A program made the position numbers and the translations under genes. Shown here in pieces: positions 32,074-40,949 of a DNA stretch of 61,271 nt (position 1 is its first letter; every line of letters starts with the position of its first letter). A model generated the notes under the pieces. The model was not told where the DNA came from and did no database searches. It saw only the letters and a list, made by a program, of their open reading frames with translations. The stretch is from Candidatus Tumulicola scandinaviensis (lineage in GTDB: Bacteria > Vulcanimicrobiota > Vulcanimicrobiia > Vulcanimicrobiales > Vulcanimicrobiaceae), in contig PLLA01000051.1 in NCBI GenBank assembly GCA_003140835.1, positions 1 through 61,271 of the forward strand, given 5' to 3'.

Positions 32074-33146
32074 GGGAGATCCTTTCGTAAGCGAAAATCA
32101 ATAACGGCGGCGCGAACCAAGGCCGCATCGGACGGACGCGGCAGATCGCGTAAACGCTCGAGGTCGGCTACGGCCGCGCGAACGCTTGGGGTTTCGCGGC
32201 CGCGCGCCCGCCGAACCGCATCGACGGCGAACAGCGTGGTTGCGGCTTGCGCGGCGCGCGCGCGCCGCATCAAGGCCGCCATGGCATCGACGTACGCCGA
32301 CGAATCGCGCTCGTCCGGCGGCCGCCCGGAAATCGGCGGCGCAAACGGCACGTTGGCACCGATCAGGGCCAGCACGACGATCGCACACACGATCCAAAAC
32401 GCGGCGTGCACGGGTGCCGGCAGGGCCTGCCAAAAGCCAAGCTCTTCGTCGTAGCCATGCACGTATTCGTCAAAAGCCGCCGCACCATGCCCGGCGACGA
32501 CGTCGTACGCGAACGCGGCGTTGTCGCCGTTTTGAAGCGACGCGTTGCCGAAGAGTTTCGGTGACGTAATCGCTACGACGTCGCCTTTCCCGTATCGATA
32601 CGCGGTCGCGACGATGCCGCCATCGGTGGCGAGCAGCGGCACTCCCCGGCGGAGGTTAAACGGAAAGACCGCGTCGATCGTGGCAAGGACGCGCCGCACG
32701 CCCGCAGTGTAGCGATTTCTCGCCAAGGCAACGGCATCGCGTGCGTGGTGCGGCATCGAGGTGCCGACGCCCGGCGTAAAATCCTCCGCCCCGGCAAAAT
32801 CGGTATCGAGGACGACTAGGCGTCCCCCCTTCCGCACGAATCGGCTCAAGGCGGAGGCATCGTGCGCGTCGAGCCCGCGCGCCGATGGGTCGTCTGCATA
32901 TGAGGAGATGACCAGCGTTCCGACATCGGCGTCGAGCAACCCGAGAACGCGCTCGAACCGCCGTACCGGCACGCCCGAGGCGAGCAACACGCCAAACAGT
33001 GCGCGATAGCCGTTCGGCCCGGTATCGTAGGTGGAATAGACCGACGCCGGCGCAACGGCCCGCTGCGCTTCTTCGCCCAACGCCAACAGCGCAAGCACCG
33101 CCAGACCGACCACCAAAACCGCGACGTCGATGCGGCGCGCTCTCAC
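32070..33146 (-). CDS. DUF4350 domain membrane protein
   Basis: A 358-residue protein with one N-terminal helix (DVAVLVVGLAVLALL), a region with SVYSTYDTGPNGYRALFGVL and FVRKGGRLVVLD as in DUF4350 (a GATase-like fold), a second helix near residue 245 and a cytoplasmic tail. The GTG at 33146 overlaps the upstream stop as GTGA; earlier residues in the frame are noise. Function unknown; the family occurs between MoxR and DUF4129 genes. Confidence 0.82.
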   Translation of the reverse strand: MRARRIDVAVLVVGLAVLALLALGEEAQRAVAPASVYSTYDTGPNGYRALFGVLLASGVPVRRFERVLGLLDADVGTLVISSYADDPSARGLDAHDASALSRFVRKGGRLVVLDTDFAGAEDFTPGVGTSMPHHARDAVALARNRYTAGVRRVLATIDAVFPFNLRRGVPLLATDGGIVATAYRYGKGDVVAITSPKLFGNASLQNGDNAAFAYDVVAGHGAAAFDEYVHGYDEELGFWQALPAPVHAAFWIVCAIVVLALIGANVPFAPPISGRPPDERDSSAYVDAMAALMRRARAAQAATTLFAVDAVRRARGRETPSVRAAVADLERLRDLPRPSDAALVRAAVIDFRLRKDLP

Positions 33147-33868
33147 GTTTCGACGCGACCGGCGAGCGAAAGGTACGCTTGACGCGCGCGCTCCCACTGC
33201 GAAGCGTCCACCGGTTGCTCGGCGTACGCGCTGATGACGAACGCCGACGCCACCGAATCGAATGAGGCCGTCAACGACCCGCCGTCTCGCCGCAGCGTGC
33301 GGCGGAAATCGCCGACGGTCGCGCTGCGATCGTCGCGCACGAGGCCGCGCTGAGAAAGCGCGGCGATCGAGGCGGCAAACAGCAGCCGCGATGCGTGCGC
33401 ATACTCGCCACCACGCGCTCGTTCGCAGGCAGCCGCGTACAGCGTCGACGCGTCGGCCGTCGCGTCGAGCGGTTCGGAGGATGCCGCTCGCGCCCGGCGA
33501 TCGATGGCTATACTCATCACCAGGCGCACGGAAACGACGACGATCACCACCGCGACGACCGCGATCAGCACGTCGCCGATGACCACGGCGCCCGCACGGC
33601 CAAGATGCGCCCGGCCGAGGGTCGCCCGCCAGAGTTCGGCCCAGCGATCGGAGACGTAGGTCCACAGTCGCATCCACCACGGCGCTTGCGGCGCTCGCGC
33701 CCCCATCACCGACAGGTGATAACGACCGGGCACCGCCAGCTCGCGCGCGGCAAGCGCGTGTAAGTTCGCCGGCGGCGAAGCGATCGGCGTACTGGTTTCG
33801 AGCAGGCCCGCCGGTCGATGCGCTGCAGCCGTCCAACGGGCGATCAGCGCATCGCGCCCGAGGCTCAC
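33143..33868 (-). CDS. DUF4129 domain membrane protein
   Basis: A 241-residue protein with a central transmembrane helix (about 97-119, AVVIGDVLIAVVAVVIVVV) and a C-terminal helical domain with ACERARGGEYAHASRLLFAASIAALSQRGLV, the DUF4129 pattern. It overlaps both neighbours by 4 bases, so it is translated with them. Function unknown, presumably part of a complex with the MoxR/DUF58 pair. Confidence 0.8.
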   Translation of the reverse strand: MSLGRDALIARWTAAAHRPAGLLETSTPIASPPANLHALAARELAVPGRYHLSVMGARAPQAPWWMRLWTYVSDRWAELWRATLGRAHLGRAGAVVIGDVLIAVVAVVIVVVSVRLVMSIAIDRRARAASSEPLDATADASTLYAAACERARGGEYAHASRLLFAASIAALSQRGLVRDDRSATVGDFRRTLRRDGGSLTASFDSVASAFVISAYAEQPVDASQWERARQAYLSLAGRVET

Positions 33869-34806
33869 GCGGGAGCCGAGACCGCCGCCGGACTTATTCG
33901 TTCGAGCTCGGCCTCGAGGTCGAAGCCCTCGCGCCGGATCCGAACGTCAAAATAGTAAACGGCAATCAACACGATCGAAAACGGCGTGAACGCCGCTCGC
34001 AGCAACGAGCCGAGAACGACTTCAACGGCGACGGCATGAGCCAGCAAGGCGGCGATCATGACGCCCGAAATCACCGCCGAGCTGCCGACGATCACGGCGA
34101 ACGCCGCCAAGGCGAACAACAGAGCGCGCCAAAATTCCTGACGATTGAAAACGCGCGCGAAGCCGGATGCAATTGCGTCTAACGGGCCCCGCTTCTCGAT
34201 GACCACGGCGTTCATTGCAAACGTCAGCGCGACGAAGAGCGGCGCCAGCATCAGCAGCGATGCCAGCGTCGCCATCCCGGCCACGAAGAAACCGGCGATC
34301 CCGAGCGCCAACCACGCTCGCGCAAAAACGACGGCAATCAGCATGGTGACGAAGAGCACCGCTAAAAACGCCACGTACCATACGACGTAGATGCCCATTT
34401 GAACGACGAGCGTTCCCAAAATCGAAGCCCAGCGCGCGAGCACCGCTCGGTAGCACGCCGCGAAGTCGACCGGCCGTCCGCGATACAGATACGCCACGCC
34501 GACCGCGACCGCGTTGAGCGCGAACGGCCAGAGGAGCATGAAAACGAGCGCGGTCAGCAAGATCGCTACCAGTTGACCCGGTGAGTCGAAAAGATTCGGC
34601 ATGGCCGGCGGCTGCGAACCGGGATGCTCGAGCACGCGGATCATTTCGGAGAACTGCGCCACCTGGCTCGAATCGAGAAAGTACTGCACCACGGCCAGCG
34701 GCACGATCAGTACGAGGACGATGGCAAAAAACGGCCAGAAGTTCCGGACGTACAGCGTGATCGCCCGGTCGAAGATCTCGCCGAAACCCAGGGGGCGTAA
34801 CTCCAT
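33865..34806 (-). CDS. Polytopic membrane protein (glycerophosphodiester phosphodiesterase membrane-domain-like)
   Basis: A 313-residue protein beginning MELRPLGFGEIFDRAITLYVRNFWPFF, the typical start of membrane proteins related to the GDPD membrane domain and YciC-like families, followed by six or so helices and a short charged tail. It is the first gene of the unit, overlapping the DUF4129 gene by 4 bases. Function unknown. Confidence 0.78.
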   Translation of the reverse strand: MELRPLGFGEIFDRAITLYVRNFWPFFAIVLVLIVPLAVVQYFLDSSQVAQFSEMIRVLEHPGSQPPAMPNLFDSPGQLVAILLTALVFMLLWPFALNAVAVGVAYLYRGRPVDFAACYRAVLARWASILGTLVVQMGIYVVWYVAFLAVLFVTMLIAVVFARAWLALGIAGFFVAGMATLASLLMLAPLFVALTFAMNAVVIEKRGPLDAIASGFARVFNRQEFWRALLFALAAFAVIVGSSAVISGVMIAALLAHAVAVEVVLGSLLRAAFTPFSIVLIAVYYFDVRIRREGFDLEAELERISPAAVSAPA

Positions 34807-34858
34807 TGCGGCGCGCTTCTGGCAGGGCTGCCGAAAAACCCCCGGGTAACTGCGGGGG

Positions 34859-35491
34859 GTGAAGGCGGGAACGTTGGCGTCGATCTGGCGCTATCCGGTC
34901 AAGAGCCTGCGCGGGCAGACGCTCCAGAGCGTCTTCGTGTCCGAATCCGGCATCCCGGGCGACCGCGCCGAAGCGCTCGTCGTGCAAAGCGGCCACGTTC
35001 GCGAGGGAAAAACGTACCGCGGCAAAGAGCACGACCGCCTGCATCTGATTTCCGGTAAGGAAGAAGGGGTCCAGCTCGGCGCGGCCCGCGGCGTGGTGCT
35101 CGACCACCGCAGCGACGGACCGTTTTTCGACGACGCTCCGATTTCGTTGATACTCGACCGCTGGCTCGACGAGTTGCGCGATTACCTCGGTCACGGCGTC
35201 GAACCCGAACGGTTCCGGCCCAATTTCTTCGTGCGCGCCTGGCCGGATTTCAGCGGCGGAGAGGCGGCGTTGCAGGGAGCGGAGCTTCAACTCGGCCAAG
35301 CGCGGCTACGCGTGCGGGCTCCGATCGTACGATGCGTGACGATCACCTACGACCTAGCGGACGGCGCGTCGGATCCGGAAATTTTGCGCGTGGTTGCCCA
35401 GCGGCGGAACTCGTGGATGGGCGTCTACTGCGACGTCGTACAGCCGGGTGACGTGCGTACCGGAGATTCTCTCACGATGATAGAAAGGTGA
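34859..35491 (+). CDS. MOSC domain protein
   Basis: A 210-residue protein with an N-terminal beta-barrel part (LASIWRYPVKSLRGQTLQSV) and a MOSC core with RFRPNFFVRAW and RCVTITYD, whose Cys (about 159) is the conserved sulfur-carrying residue of molybdenum-cofactor sulfurases and of mARC-type proteins. It may handle Moco sulfur or bind Moco. Start GTG at 34859. Its stop precedes the next gene by 8 bases. Confidence 0.85.
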   Translation: MKAGTLASIWRYPVKSLRGQTLQSVFVSESGIPGDRAEALVVQSGHVREGKTYRGKEHDRLHLISGKEEGVQLGAARGVVLDHRSDGPFFDDAPISLILDRWLDELRDYLGHGVEPERFRPNFFVRAWPDFSGGEAALQGAELQLGQARLRVRAPIVRCVTITYDLADGASDPEILRVVAQRRNSWMGVYCDVVQPGDVRTGDSLTMIER

Positions 35492-35499
35492 GCAAACAA

Positions 35500-36513
35500 A
35501 TGAAGATTTTTAGCGCCGCCGTTTTTGCGATGGCTCTGGCCGGATGTTCCGGCGCGATGACGTCACCTCAAACCATCGGTCCGCCGAACTTGCCGCCGGC
35601 GACCGCAGCCAACGTCCAGTTACAAACGCTCGACGTCCCGATCGGGCAGTTTCCGGCGGCGACCGGAACGCTGCTCACCGGCATTCGCGGCAACCTGATT
35701 ACCGGTTTCTACGTCGGGTCCGGCGGCGCGAACGTGGCCGTCACGTACGACCAAAACAGCGGAGTTTGGACGCCGTTTCAGTTTCCGGCCGCCACCTCGA
35801 CGTCGGCGTACGGACCCGATCTGACGACCGTTGGATTTCGCATCGTCGGCAGCTATACGAACTTCGGATCGAAACACAGTCACGGCTTCCTCTACGACTC
35901 CGCATCGAAGCACTATACGAATCTCGACGTTCCGCCGGGGTTTTGCTCGGGAGGCTGCAACGAGACGATCGCTCATAGCATCTACGGCGACGTCGTCTAC
36001 AATGTGGTCGGAAACTACGATTCCGTCGAATCGCGCAACCTGGACGGCAGCGGCTATCCGGCGACCGGACACGCGTTTCTTTACGACTCGGTTAGCGGAG
36101 CGTTCAAAACGATCGACGTTTCGGGTGCCGTCAGCACGACGGCGTACGGGATTTGGACCGACGGCAAGACGACGGCCGTCGCCGGCGGGTATACCGACAA
36201 AAGCGGAACGCACGCGTACGTGCGCAGCCTAAGTTCGAACAAAGAAATCACCTACGACAGTCCTAACTCGCTGGATACGCATTTCGAAGGCATCACCGGG
36301 GCAGGCGGACCCGGGAACTACAACGTGTGCGGCGATTTCGTGAACGTCAGCAGCAAGCGCGTCCATGGATTCTTTCTTCCCATTCGCAACTGGAAGGGGG
36401 GGACGCCGGTCATCGTCGGTTCCGTGTCGGCGAACTCGGTGTACGCGCACACCGTCATCGGCGTGTACAAAGGCGCCGGCCAGACTAACGGCTACATCGC
36501 TCAGATACCGTAA
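35500..36513 (+). CDS. HAF-repeat-like lipoprotein
   Basis: A 337-residue protein with lipobox LAGCSG (Cys16) and a mature part made of beta units such as HSHGFLYDSASKHYTNLDVP, TGHAFLYDSVSGAFKTIDV and GGYTDKSGTHAYV, which follow the H-A-F-L-Y-D pattern of extracellular HAF repeats and suggest a small beta-propeller. Function unknown. ATG at 35500 is chosen because AAAGGTGAG lies 6 bases before it. Confidence 0.75.
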   Translation: MKIFSAAVFAMALAGCSGAMTSPQTIGPPNLPPATAANVQLQTLDVPIGQFPAATGTLLTGIRGNLITGFYVGSGGANVAVTYDQNSGVWTPFQFPAATSTSAYGPDLTTVGFRIVGSYTNFGSKHSHGFLYDSASKHYTNLDVPPGFCSGGCNETIAHSIYGDVVYNVVGNYDSVESRNLDGSGYPATGHAFLYDSVSGAFKTIDVSGAVSTTAYGIWTDGKTTAVAGGYTDKSGTHAYVRSLSSNKEITYDSPNSLDTHFEGITGAGGPGNYNVCGDFVNVSSKRVHGFFLPIRNWKGGTPVIVGSVSANSVYAHTVIGVYKGAGQTNGYIAQIP

Positions 36514-36528
36514 CGACGCTGGGCGGAA

Positions 36529-37137
36529 TCAGAGCGTTGTTCGGCCTTCGAGGGCTTTGGCCAAAGTAATTTCGTCTGCGTAATCGAGATCGCCGCCGAT
36601 CGGCAATCCGTAGGCAAGCCGCGAGACGACGACGCCGAGCGGGCCGATCAGACGCGAGAGATAGAGCGCGGTCGCTTCACCTTCCGCGTTGGGATTGGTT
36701 GCCAGAATGACTTCGTGCGGATCTTCTCGGCCGATGCGTTCGACGAGCTCTTTGACGCGCAGCTGGGCGGGACCGATACCGTCCATCGGCGAGATCAATC
36801 CGCCCAGCACGTGGTAGCGGCCTTTGAACGCCCCGGAGCGTTCGACGGCGTACACGTCCTTCGCCTCGGCGACGACGCACACGATGCGAGCGTCGCGCCG
36901 ATCGTCGTCGCAAATCGGGCACGGATCGTTTTCCGTGAGCGAAAAACAGATCGAACAAAACCGGACCCGGTCTTTGACCGCGAGGATGGCTTCGGCCAGC
37001 GCCTGCGCCTCGTGGCGCGGGCGGTTGAGCAAATAGAAAACCAGCCGCGCGGCAGTCTTTGGACCGACGGTCGGAAGCTTACTGAACTCGTTGATCAGGG
37101 CCGCAACCGGCCCGGCAACCGAACCGGAACTTGGCAT
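36529..37137 (-). CDS. recR: Recombination protein RecR
   Basis: A 202-residue protein of normal length: N-terminal helix-hairpin-helix (SKLPTVGPKTAARLVFYLL), a C4 zinc site (FCSICF and CPIC) and a Toprim domain with VAEAKDVYAVERSG and ATNPNAEGEATALYL. RecR loads RecA with RecF/RecO at gapped DNA. It follows ybaB and dnaX, the conserved dnaX-ybaB-recR order. Confidence 0.97.
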   Translation of the reverse strand: MPSSGSVAGPVAALINEFSKLPTVGPKTAARLVFYLLNRPRHEAQALAEAILAVKDRVRFCSICFSLTENDPCPICDDDRRDARIVCVVAEAKDVYAVERSGAFKGRYHVLGGLISPMDGIGPAQLRVKELVERIGREDPHEVILATNPNAEGEATALYLSRLIGPLGVVVSRLAYGLPIGGDLDYADEITLAKALEGRTTL

Positions 37138-37154
37138 GTCAGGACGGAGCGTCG

Positions 37155-37463
37155 CTACATGAGGCCCGGGATGCGCATGCCGCCGGTGAGCGACGACATG
37201 CGTTTTTGCGAGGCCTCGGTCGATTTCGACAGCGCATCGTTGATAGCGACGACGACGAGATCTTCCAGCGTCTCCAGGTCGTCGGGATCGACCGCCTCTT
37301 TGGCGATGCGAACGCTCTTCACGCGCTGGTCGCAGGTCGCCTCGACGCTCACGATTCCGCCGGCCGCCGATCCGGTTACGACCGTGTTCGCCAACTCTTC
37401 CTGAGCCTTGGTCATCTCCGCTTGCATCTTCTTAACCTGGGCCATCAGTTGAGCTTGGTTCAT
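37155..37463 (-). CDS. ybaB: YbaB/EbfC nucleoid-associated protein
   Basis: A 102-residue protein with a Met/Gln/Lys-rich N-terminal helix (MAQVKKMQAEMTKAQEEL), a core strand GIVSVEATCDQRVKSVRI and a C-terminal tail with GMRIPGLM, all typical. It binds DNA as a dimer. It starts inside the end of dnaX (4-base overlap). Confidence 0.95.
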   Translation of the reverse strand: MNQAQLMAQVKKMQAEMTKAQEELANTVVTGSAAGGIVSVEATCDQRVKSVRIAKEAVDPDDLETLEDLVVVAINDALSKSTEASQKRMSSLTGGMRIPGLM

Positions 37464-39061
37464 CGTTCGCGTATCCGTTCGCTAGCGTAGTTGAAAAGCG
37501 CGTCGGGCCCGTCGGGGTCGGAGCCGTCGGCCGTCACGGATGCGACGCCGCCGGGCGCCGAGCCTTTTGCGCGAGGCGCGGTATCGGCGCGCAACGCGAC
37601 CTTCAGCGTAGTGCCGAGCACGTCGGCCGCCGCCGCTTCGATCAGTCCCACCCGTTCGCGCACGATGGCCGCATCGACGGAGTTCCGAGCTACCAACACG
37701 ATCGAATCGCCGTTGAGTTCGGCCACCGTCGCGCCCGAAAGCGGCCCGCGCAGGGGATGGTATTCGCTCTCGACCTTGCTGCGAATGCTTTGCCACGCCG
37801 CGCGCACCTTTTGCAGCGATAAGCGTCCCGCCGGAACGGCGACGGGCGGCGGGTCGACGGGGGCCCCCGGGCGGGCCGCCGTTGAAGTGGCCGCGACGCC
37901 GGTGGGCGCGGCGGGGGCGCCCGTTTGCCATCGCTCCTCCAGCAGCGCCACCCGCGCGGCCACACCGTCGAGCGTCGGATCCTCTCCCGTAAGGATGAGG
38001 CGTAACAAAGCCGTCTCCAGTTCCAAGCGTGGGTTGCCGCCGGAACGCGCCAGCGACATCGCATCGGTGAGCACGCGCAAAGCGCGTACGAGGACGGCCT
38101 GCGGCACGCCTTTCGCGCGAGTCTGCGCGCGCACCGCATCTTCGGGAGCCAGATCCCGCGCGAGCAGGTCGGGATCGACGCGGGCGACCAAGAGATTGCG
38201 AAACGCCGCGATCAGCGAGCGCATCAGCACCTGCATGTCGGTCCCGGCGTCGCTTGCCGTTTCGATGGTTGCCAAGGCCGCCGGAGCGTCGCGGTCGAGC
38301 GTGGCGTTCAACACGTCCTGAGCGACGTCGCGCCCGGTCGCACCGAAGGCTAGGTCGAGCGTCGGTCCGCCGATCGTTTCACCGCCGGAAAAGGCGGCGG
38401 CCTGCTCGAGCATGGTCAAGGCGTCGCGCAGCCCTCCGTCGGCTCGGTACGCAATGGCGGCGAGCGCCGCTTCGTCGATCGCGATGCCCTCGGCGCTCGC
38501 GATCGCCTTCATTTTGTCGATCATGACGGGGATGGCGATTCGCCGGAAGGCGTAGCGCTGGCAACGCGACAGAATCGTCAGCGGCAGCTTCTCGGGTTCG
38601 GTGGTCGCCAGGATGAAGACCGCGTGGGCCGGCGGCTCCTCGAGCGTTTTCAGAAAGGCGTTGGCGCCCTCTTTGGTGAGCATGTGCGCTTCGTCGACGA
38701 TATACACTTTCATGCGCATGGCCGCCGGCGCGAACTTCACGGCATCGCGAAGCGCTCGAATTTCATCGATTCCACGGTTACTGGCGGCGTCGATTTCCAG
38801 CACGTCGAGGGCGGTGCCGGCGATCATTGCCCGGCAATTCTCGCAGGTGTTGTCGGGGGTTGCAGTGGGTCCGTTCGCGCAGTTGATGCAGCGCGCCAGG
38901 ATCTTCGCCGCCGAGGTCTTTCCCGAGCCGCGCGGTCCCGAAAACAAGTATGCGTGGGCGAGCTTTCCGCCTTCAATAGCGGCGGAAAGCGTGCGGACGA
39001 CGGCGTCTTGACCCACCAGGTCCGCAAACGACAGCGGGCGCCACGTACGATACAGGGACAC
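37460..39061 (-). CDS. dnaX: DNA polymerase III subunit gamma/tau
   Basis: A 533-residue clamp-loader ATPase: MSLYRTWRPLSFADLVGQD start, Walker A GPRGSGKT, a C4 zinc module (CINC and CENC), DEAHML and the arginine-finger SRC (LSRCQRYAF). Domain III ends near residue 370; a shorter tau-like tail follows. GTG start at 39061. No slippery A-run for a frameshift to gamma is obvious. First gene of dnaX-ybaB-recR. Confidence 0.96.
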   Translation of the reverse strand: MSLYRTWRPLSFADLVGQDAVVRTLSAAIEGGKLAHAYLFSGPRGSGKTSAAKILARCINCANGPTATPDNTCENCRAMIAGTALDVLEIDAASNRGIDEIRALRDAVKFAPAAMRMKVYIVDEAHMLTKEGANAFLKTLEEPPAHAVFILATTEPEKLPLTILSRCQRYAFRRIAIPVMIDKMKAIASAEGIAIDEAALAAIAYRADGGLRDALTMLEQAAAFSGGETIGGPTLDLAFGATGRDVAQDVLNATLDRDAPAALATIETASDAGTDMQVLMRSLIAAFRNLLVARVDPDLLARDLAPEDAVRAQTRAKGVPQAVLVRALRVLTDAMSLARSGGNPRLELETALLRLILTGEDPTLDGVAARVALLEERWQTGAPAAPTGVAATSTAARPGAPVDPPPVAVPAGRLSLQKVRAAWQSIRSKVESEYHPLRGPLSGATVAELNGDSIVLVARNSVDAAIVRERVGLIEAAAADVLGTTLKVALRADTAPRAKGSAPGGVASVTADGSDPDGPDALFNYASERIRER

Positions 39062-39145
39062 ATCCGTGACTTACGAGGAGGGTTTGGGCGCGCCTGCCGG
39101 CGGGTAGAGTGAAACGGTTCAAGCGGAAAGGGTTTTTTAGGATTT

Positions 39146-39171
39146 GCTGGAGCGTTCATGTACGCTTCAGC
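39146..39171 (+). promoter_or_regulatory. Hairpin in the leader before recQ
   Basis: GCTGGAGCG (39146-39154), loop TTCATGTA, CGCTTCAGC (39163-39171) form a 9-bp stem with one G-T pair. It lies 25 bases before the recQ ATG. The loop holds an ATG at 39158 that is in frame but probably not the start. No T-run follows, so it is not a clear terminator. Confidence 0.45.
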
Positions 39172-39196
39172 ATTTCCGGTTACAAAGGGACCATTG

Positions 39197-40831
39197 ATGG
39201 ACTTGCGCGCGGCACTGCGGGCAAACTTCGGTTTCGACGATTTTTATCCGGGCCAAGAAGAGGTCATGTCTCGTGTCTTGGAAGGCCAGGATACGTTGGC
39301 TATTCTCGCGACCGGTGCCGGGAAGAGTCTGACCTACCAACTTCCCGCACTCTTGCTCAAGGGGACGACGGTCGTCGTCAGCCCGCTGATCGCGTTGATG
39401 AAAGACCAGCTCGACGTACTCCGCGAGCGCGGAATCGGGGGCGTGATTGCGCTGAACTCCACGCTTTCCGAAGATCAAGAAATTCGCGCGCGCGAGCGCA
39501 TCCGCTCCGGTGCCGTAAAGATCGCCTACACGACGCCGGAAAAACTCGAAGACGAAACGTTTCTCGAGTTGCTGCAGACGATTCGCGTGCCGCTTTTCGT
39601 CGTCGACGAAGCGCACTGCATCAGCCAATGGGGTCACGACTTCCGGCCCGCGTACTTGGCCCTCGGCGGCGTTATCAAAAAACTCGGAAAGCCGACGGTG
39701 CTCGCCCTGACGGCCACCGCGACGCCTTCAGTGCGCGAAGACATCCTGCATCAGCTCGGCATCGAGCACGTCAAGCCGATCGTCCGCGGATTCGACCGGC
39801 CCAACCTCGTCTACGAAGCTCGTAAAGCTCAAAAAGCGGCCGATAAGTTCAAGATTCTCACCGCGCTCTTTACCGGCGACGACGCGCTCGAAGGCACCGG
39901 CATCATCTATACCGCGACGATTAAGAATGCCCTCGAAGTCCAGCATCACCTCACCCACGAGCTGAACATCCCGGCTGCCGTCTATCACTCCAAACTGCAC
40001 AAAGAAGATCGGACGTCGGTCCAAAATCTCTTCATGGGTGAAGCGATTCGTGCCGTCGTTGCGACCAACGCCTTCGGGTTGGGCATCGACAAGTCGAACA
40101 TTCGTTTCGTCTTGCACTACGATCTGACCGGATCGCTCGAAGCGTACACGCAGGAAGCCGGACGATCCGGACGAAACGGACTGCCGTCGCGCTGCATTCT
40201 CATCTACCGGATGAGCGATACGCGCGTTCAAAACTACTTCTTGACCGGAAAGTATCCGGACGTCGAGGAGGTGCAGCGAGTCTTCGGTACCATCGAGGTG
40301 TTCGGCGATCAGGTCGACGGCGTTTCGATGGCCGATCTCCGTAAAATCCTGCAGCTCCCCTTGACCAAGCTTCGCGTGATTCTCGCGCTCCTCAAAAAAT
40401 CGGGCTACATCGAAGGCGTCGCCAAGTCCGCCTACGGCCTGACCGAAGCGGTGCGCAAGCATCGCGAGCTGGTGTTGAGTCTGGCGAACTACGACACGAA
40501 GAAGTCCTACGACCAAAGCAAACTCGCGATGATGCTGCAATACGCCGAGACGACGTCGTGCCGGAGGCGCTTCATCCTAAACTACTTCGGAGAAGACTTC
40601 AACGCGGCAAACTGCGGAGCGTGCGACAACTGCCTGCGGGCCCTTCGGGCGGGGGTAAACGAGGGAGCGGCGACCGGAGGGTTCAAAATCTCCGACGTGG
40701 TGCATCACCCCAAGTTCGGGCTCGGAACCGTCGAGCGCACCGAACGGGATCTCGTCACGGTGCTTTTTCCGAACGTCGGTTATAAGACGCTGTTGGCTTC
40801 TGCGGTCCACCACGAACCCAAAATTGCATAG
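39197..40831 (+). CDS. recQ: ATP-dependent DNA helicase RecQ
   Basis: A 544-residue helicase: motif I ATGAGKSLTYQLP (about 38-50), DEAHCISQWGHDFRP, motif III TATATPSVREDI, QEAGRSGRNG, and a zinc-binding region with SCRRRFILNYFGE and NCGACDNC. After the RQC region the HRDC domain seems absent or much reduced, replaced by about 60 residues (VVHHPKFGLGTVERTERDLVTVLF) that read like a small DUF3553-type beta domain. It unwinds DNA 3'-5'. ATG at 39197 follows AAAGGGA; an ATG at 39158 would add 13 residues. Confidence 0.95.
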   Translation: MDLRAALRANFGFDDFYPGQEEVMSRVLEGQDTLAILATGAGKSLTYQLPALLLKGTTVVVSPLIALMKDQLDVLRERGIGGVIALNSTLSEDQEIRARERIRSGAVKIAYTTPEKLEDETFLELLQTIRVPLFVVDEAHCISQWGHDFRPAYLALGGVIKKLGKPTVLALTATATPSVREDILHQLGIEHVKPIVRGFDRPNLVYEARKAQKAADKFKILTALFTGDDALEGTGIIYTATIKNALEVQHHLTHELNIPAAVYHSKLHKEDRTSVQNLFMGEAIRAVVATNAFGLGIDKSNIRFVLHYDLTGSLEAYTQEAGRSGRNGLPSRCILIYRMSDTRVQNYFLTGKYPDVEEVQRVFGTIEVFGDQVDGVSMADLRKILQLPLTKLRVILALLKKSGYIEGVAKSAYGLTEAVRKHRELVLSLANYDTKKSYDQSKLAMMLQYAETTSCRRRFILNYFGEDFNAANCGACDNCLRALRAGVNEGAATGGFKISDVVHHPKFGLGTVERTERDLVTVLFPNVGYKTLLASAVHHEPKIA

Positions 40832-40933
40832 GGAAGCTTGGATTTGTCCCAGCTTGTCGTCGGCTCGGGACCTCGTTTACCACAGTAAACTTCGGCCGTC
40901 GCCTCCTAAATTTGGAAAAAATCCGAGTTTCCC
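40831..40933. repeat. 103-nt imperfect palindrome, family copy 2
   Basis: Starting at the last base of the recQ stop codon, arms GGGAAGCTTGGATTTGTCCC (40831-40850) and GGAAAAAATCCGAGTTTCCC (40914-40933) pair imperfectly, and GTTTAC-CACA-GTAAAC (40875-40890) forms the exact centre (40882.5). On the reverse strand the core GAAGTTTACTGTGGTAAACG matches 20452-20470 of copy 1 with few changes. Confidence 0.8.
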
Positions 40934-40949
40934 AGCCTTCGCGGCCGCA

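Noticed and set aside
39062..39196. 39146-39171 hairpin as a third member of the palindrome family
   Set aside because: No match to the GAAGTTTA...TAAA core and the stem is much shorter, so it is listed only as a local hairpin.
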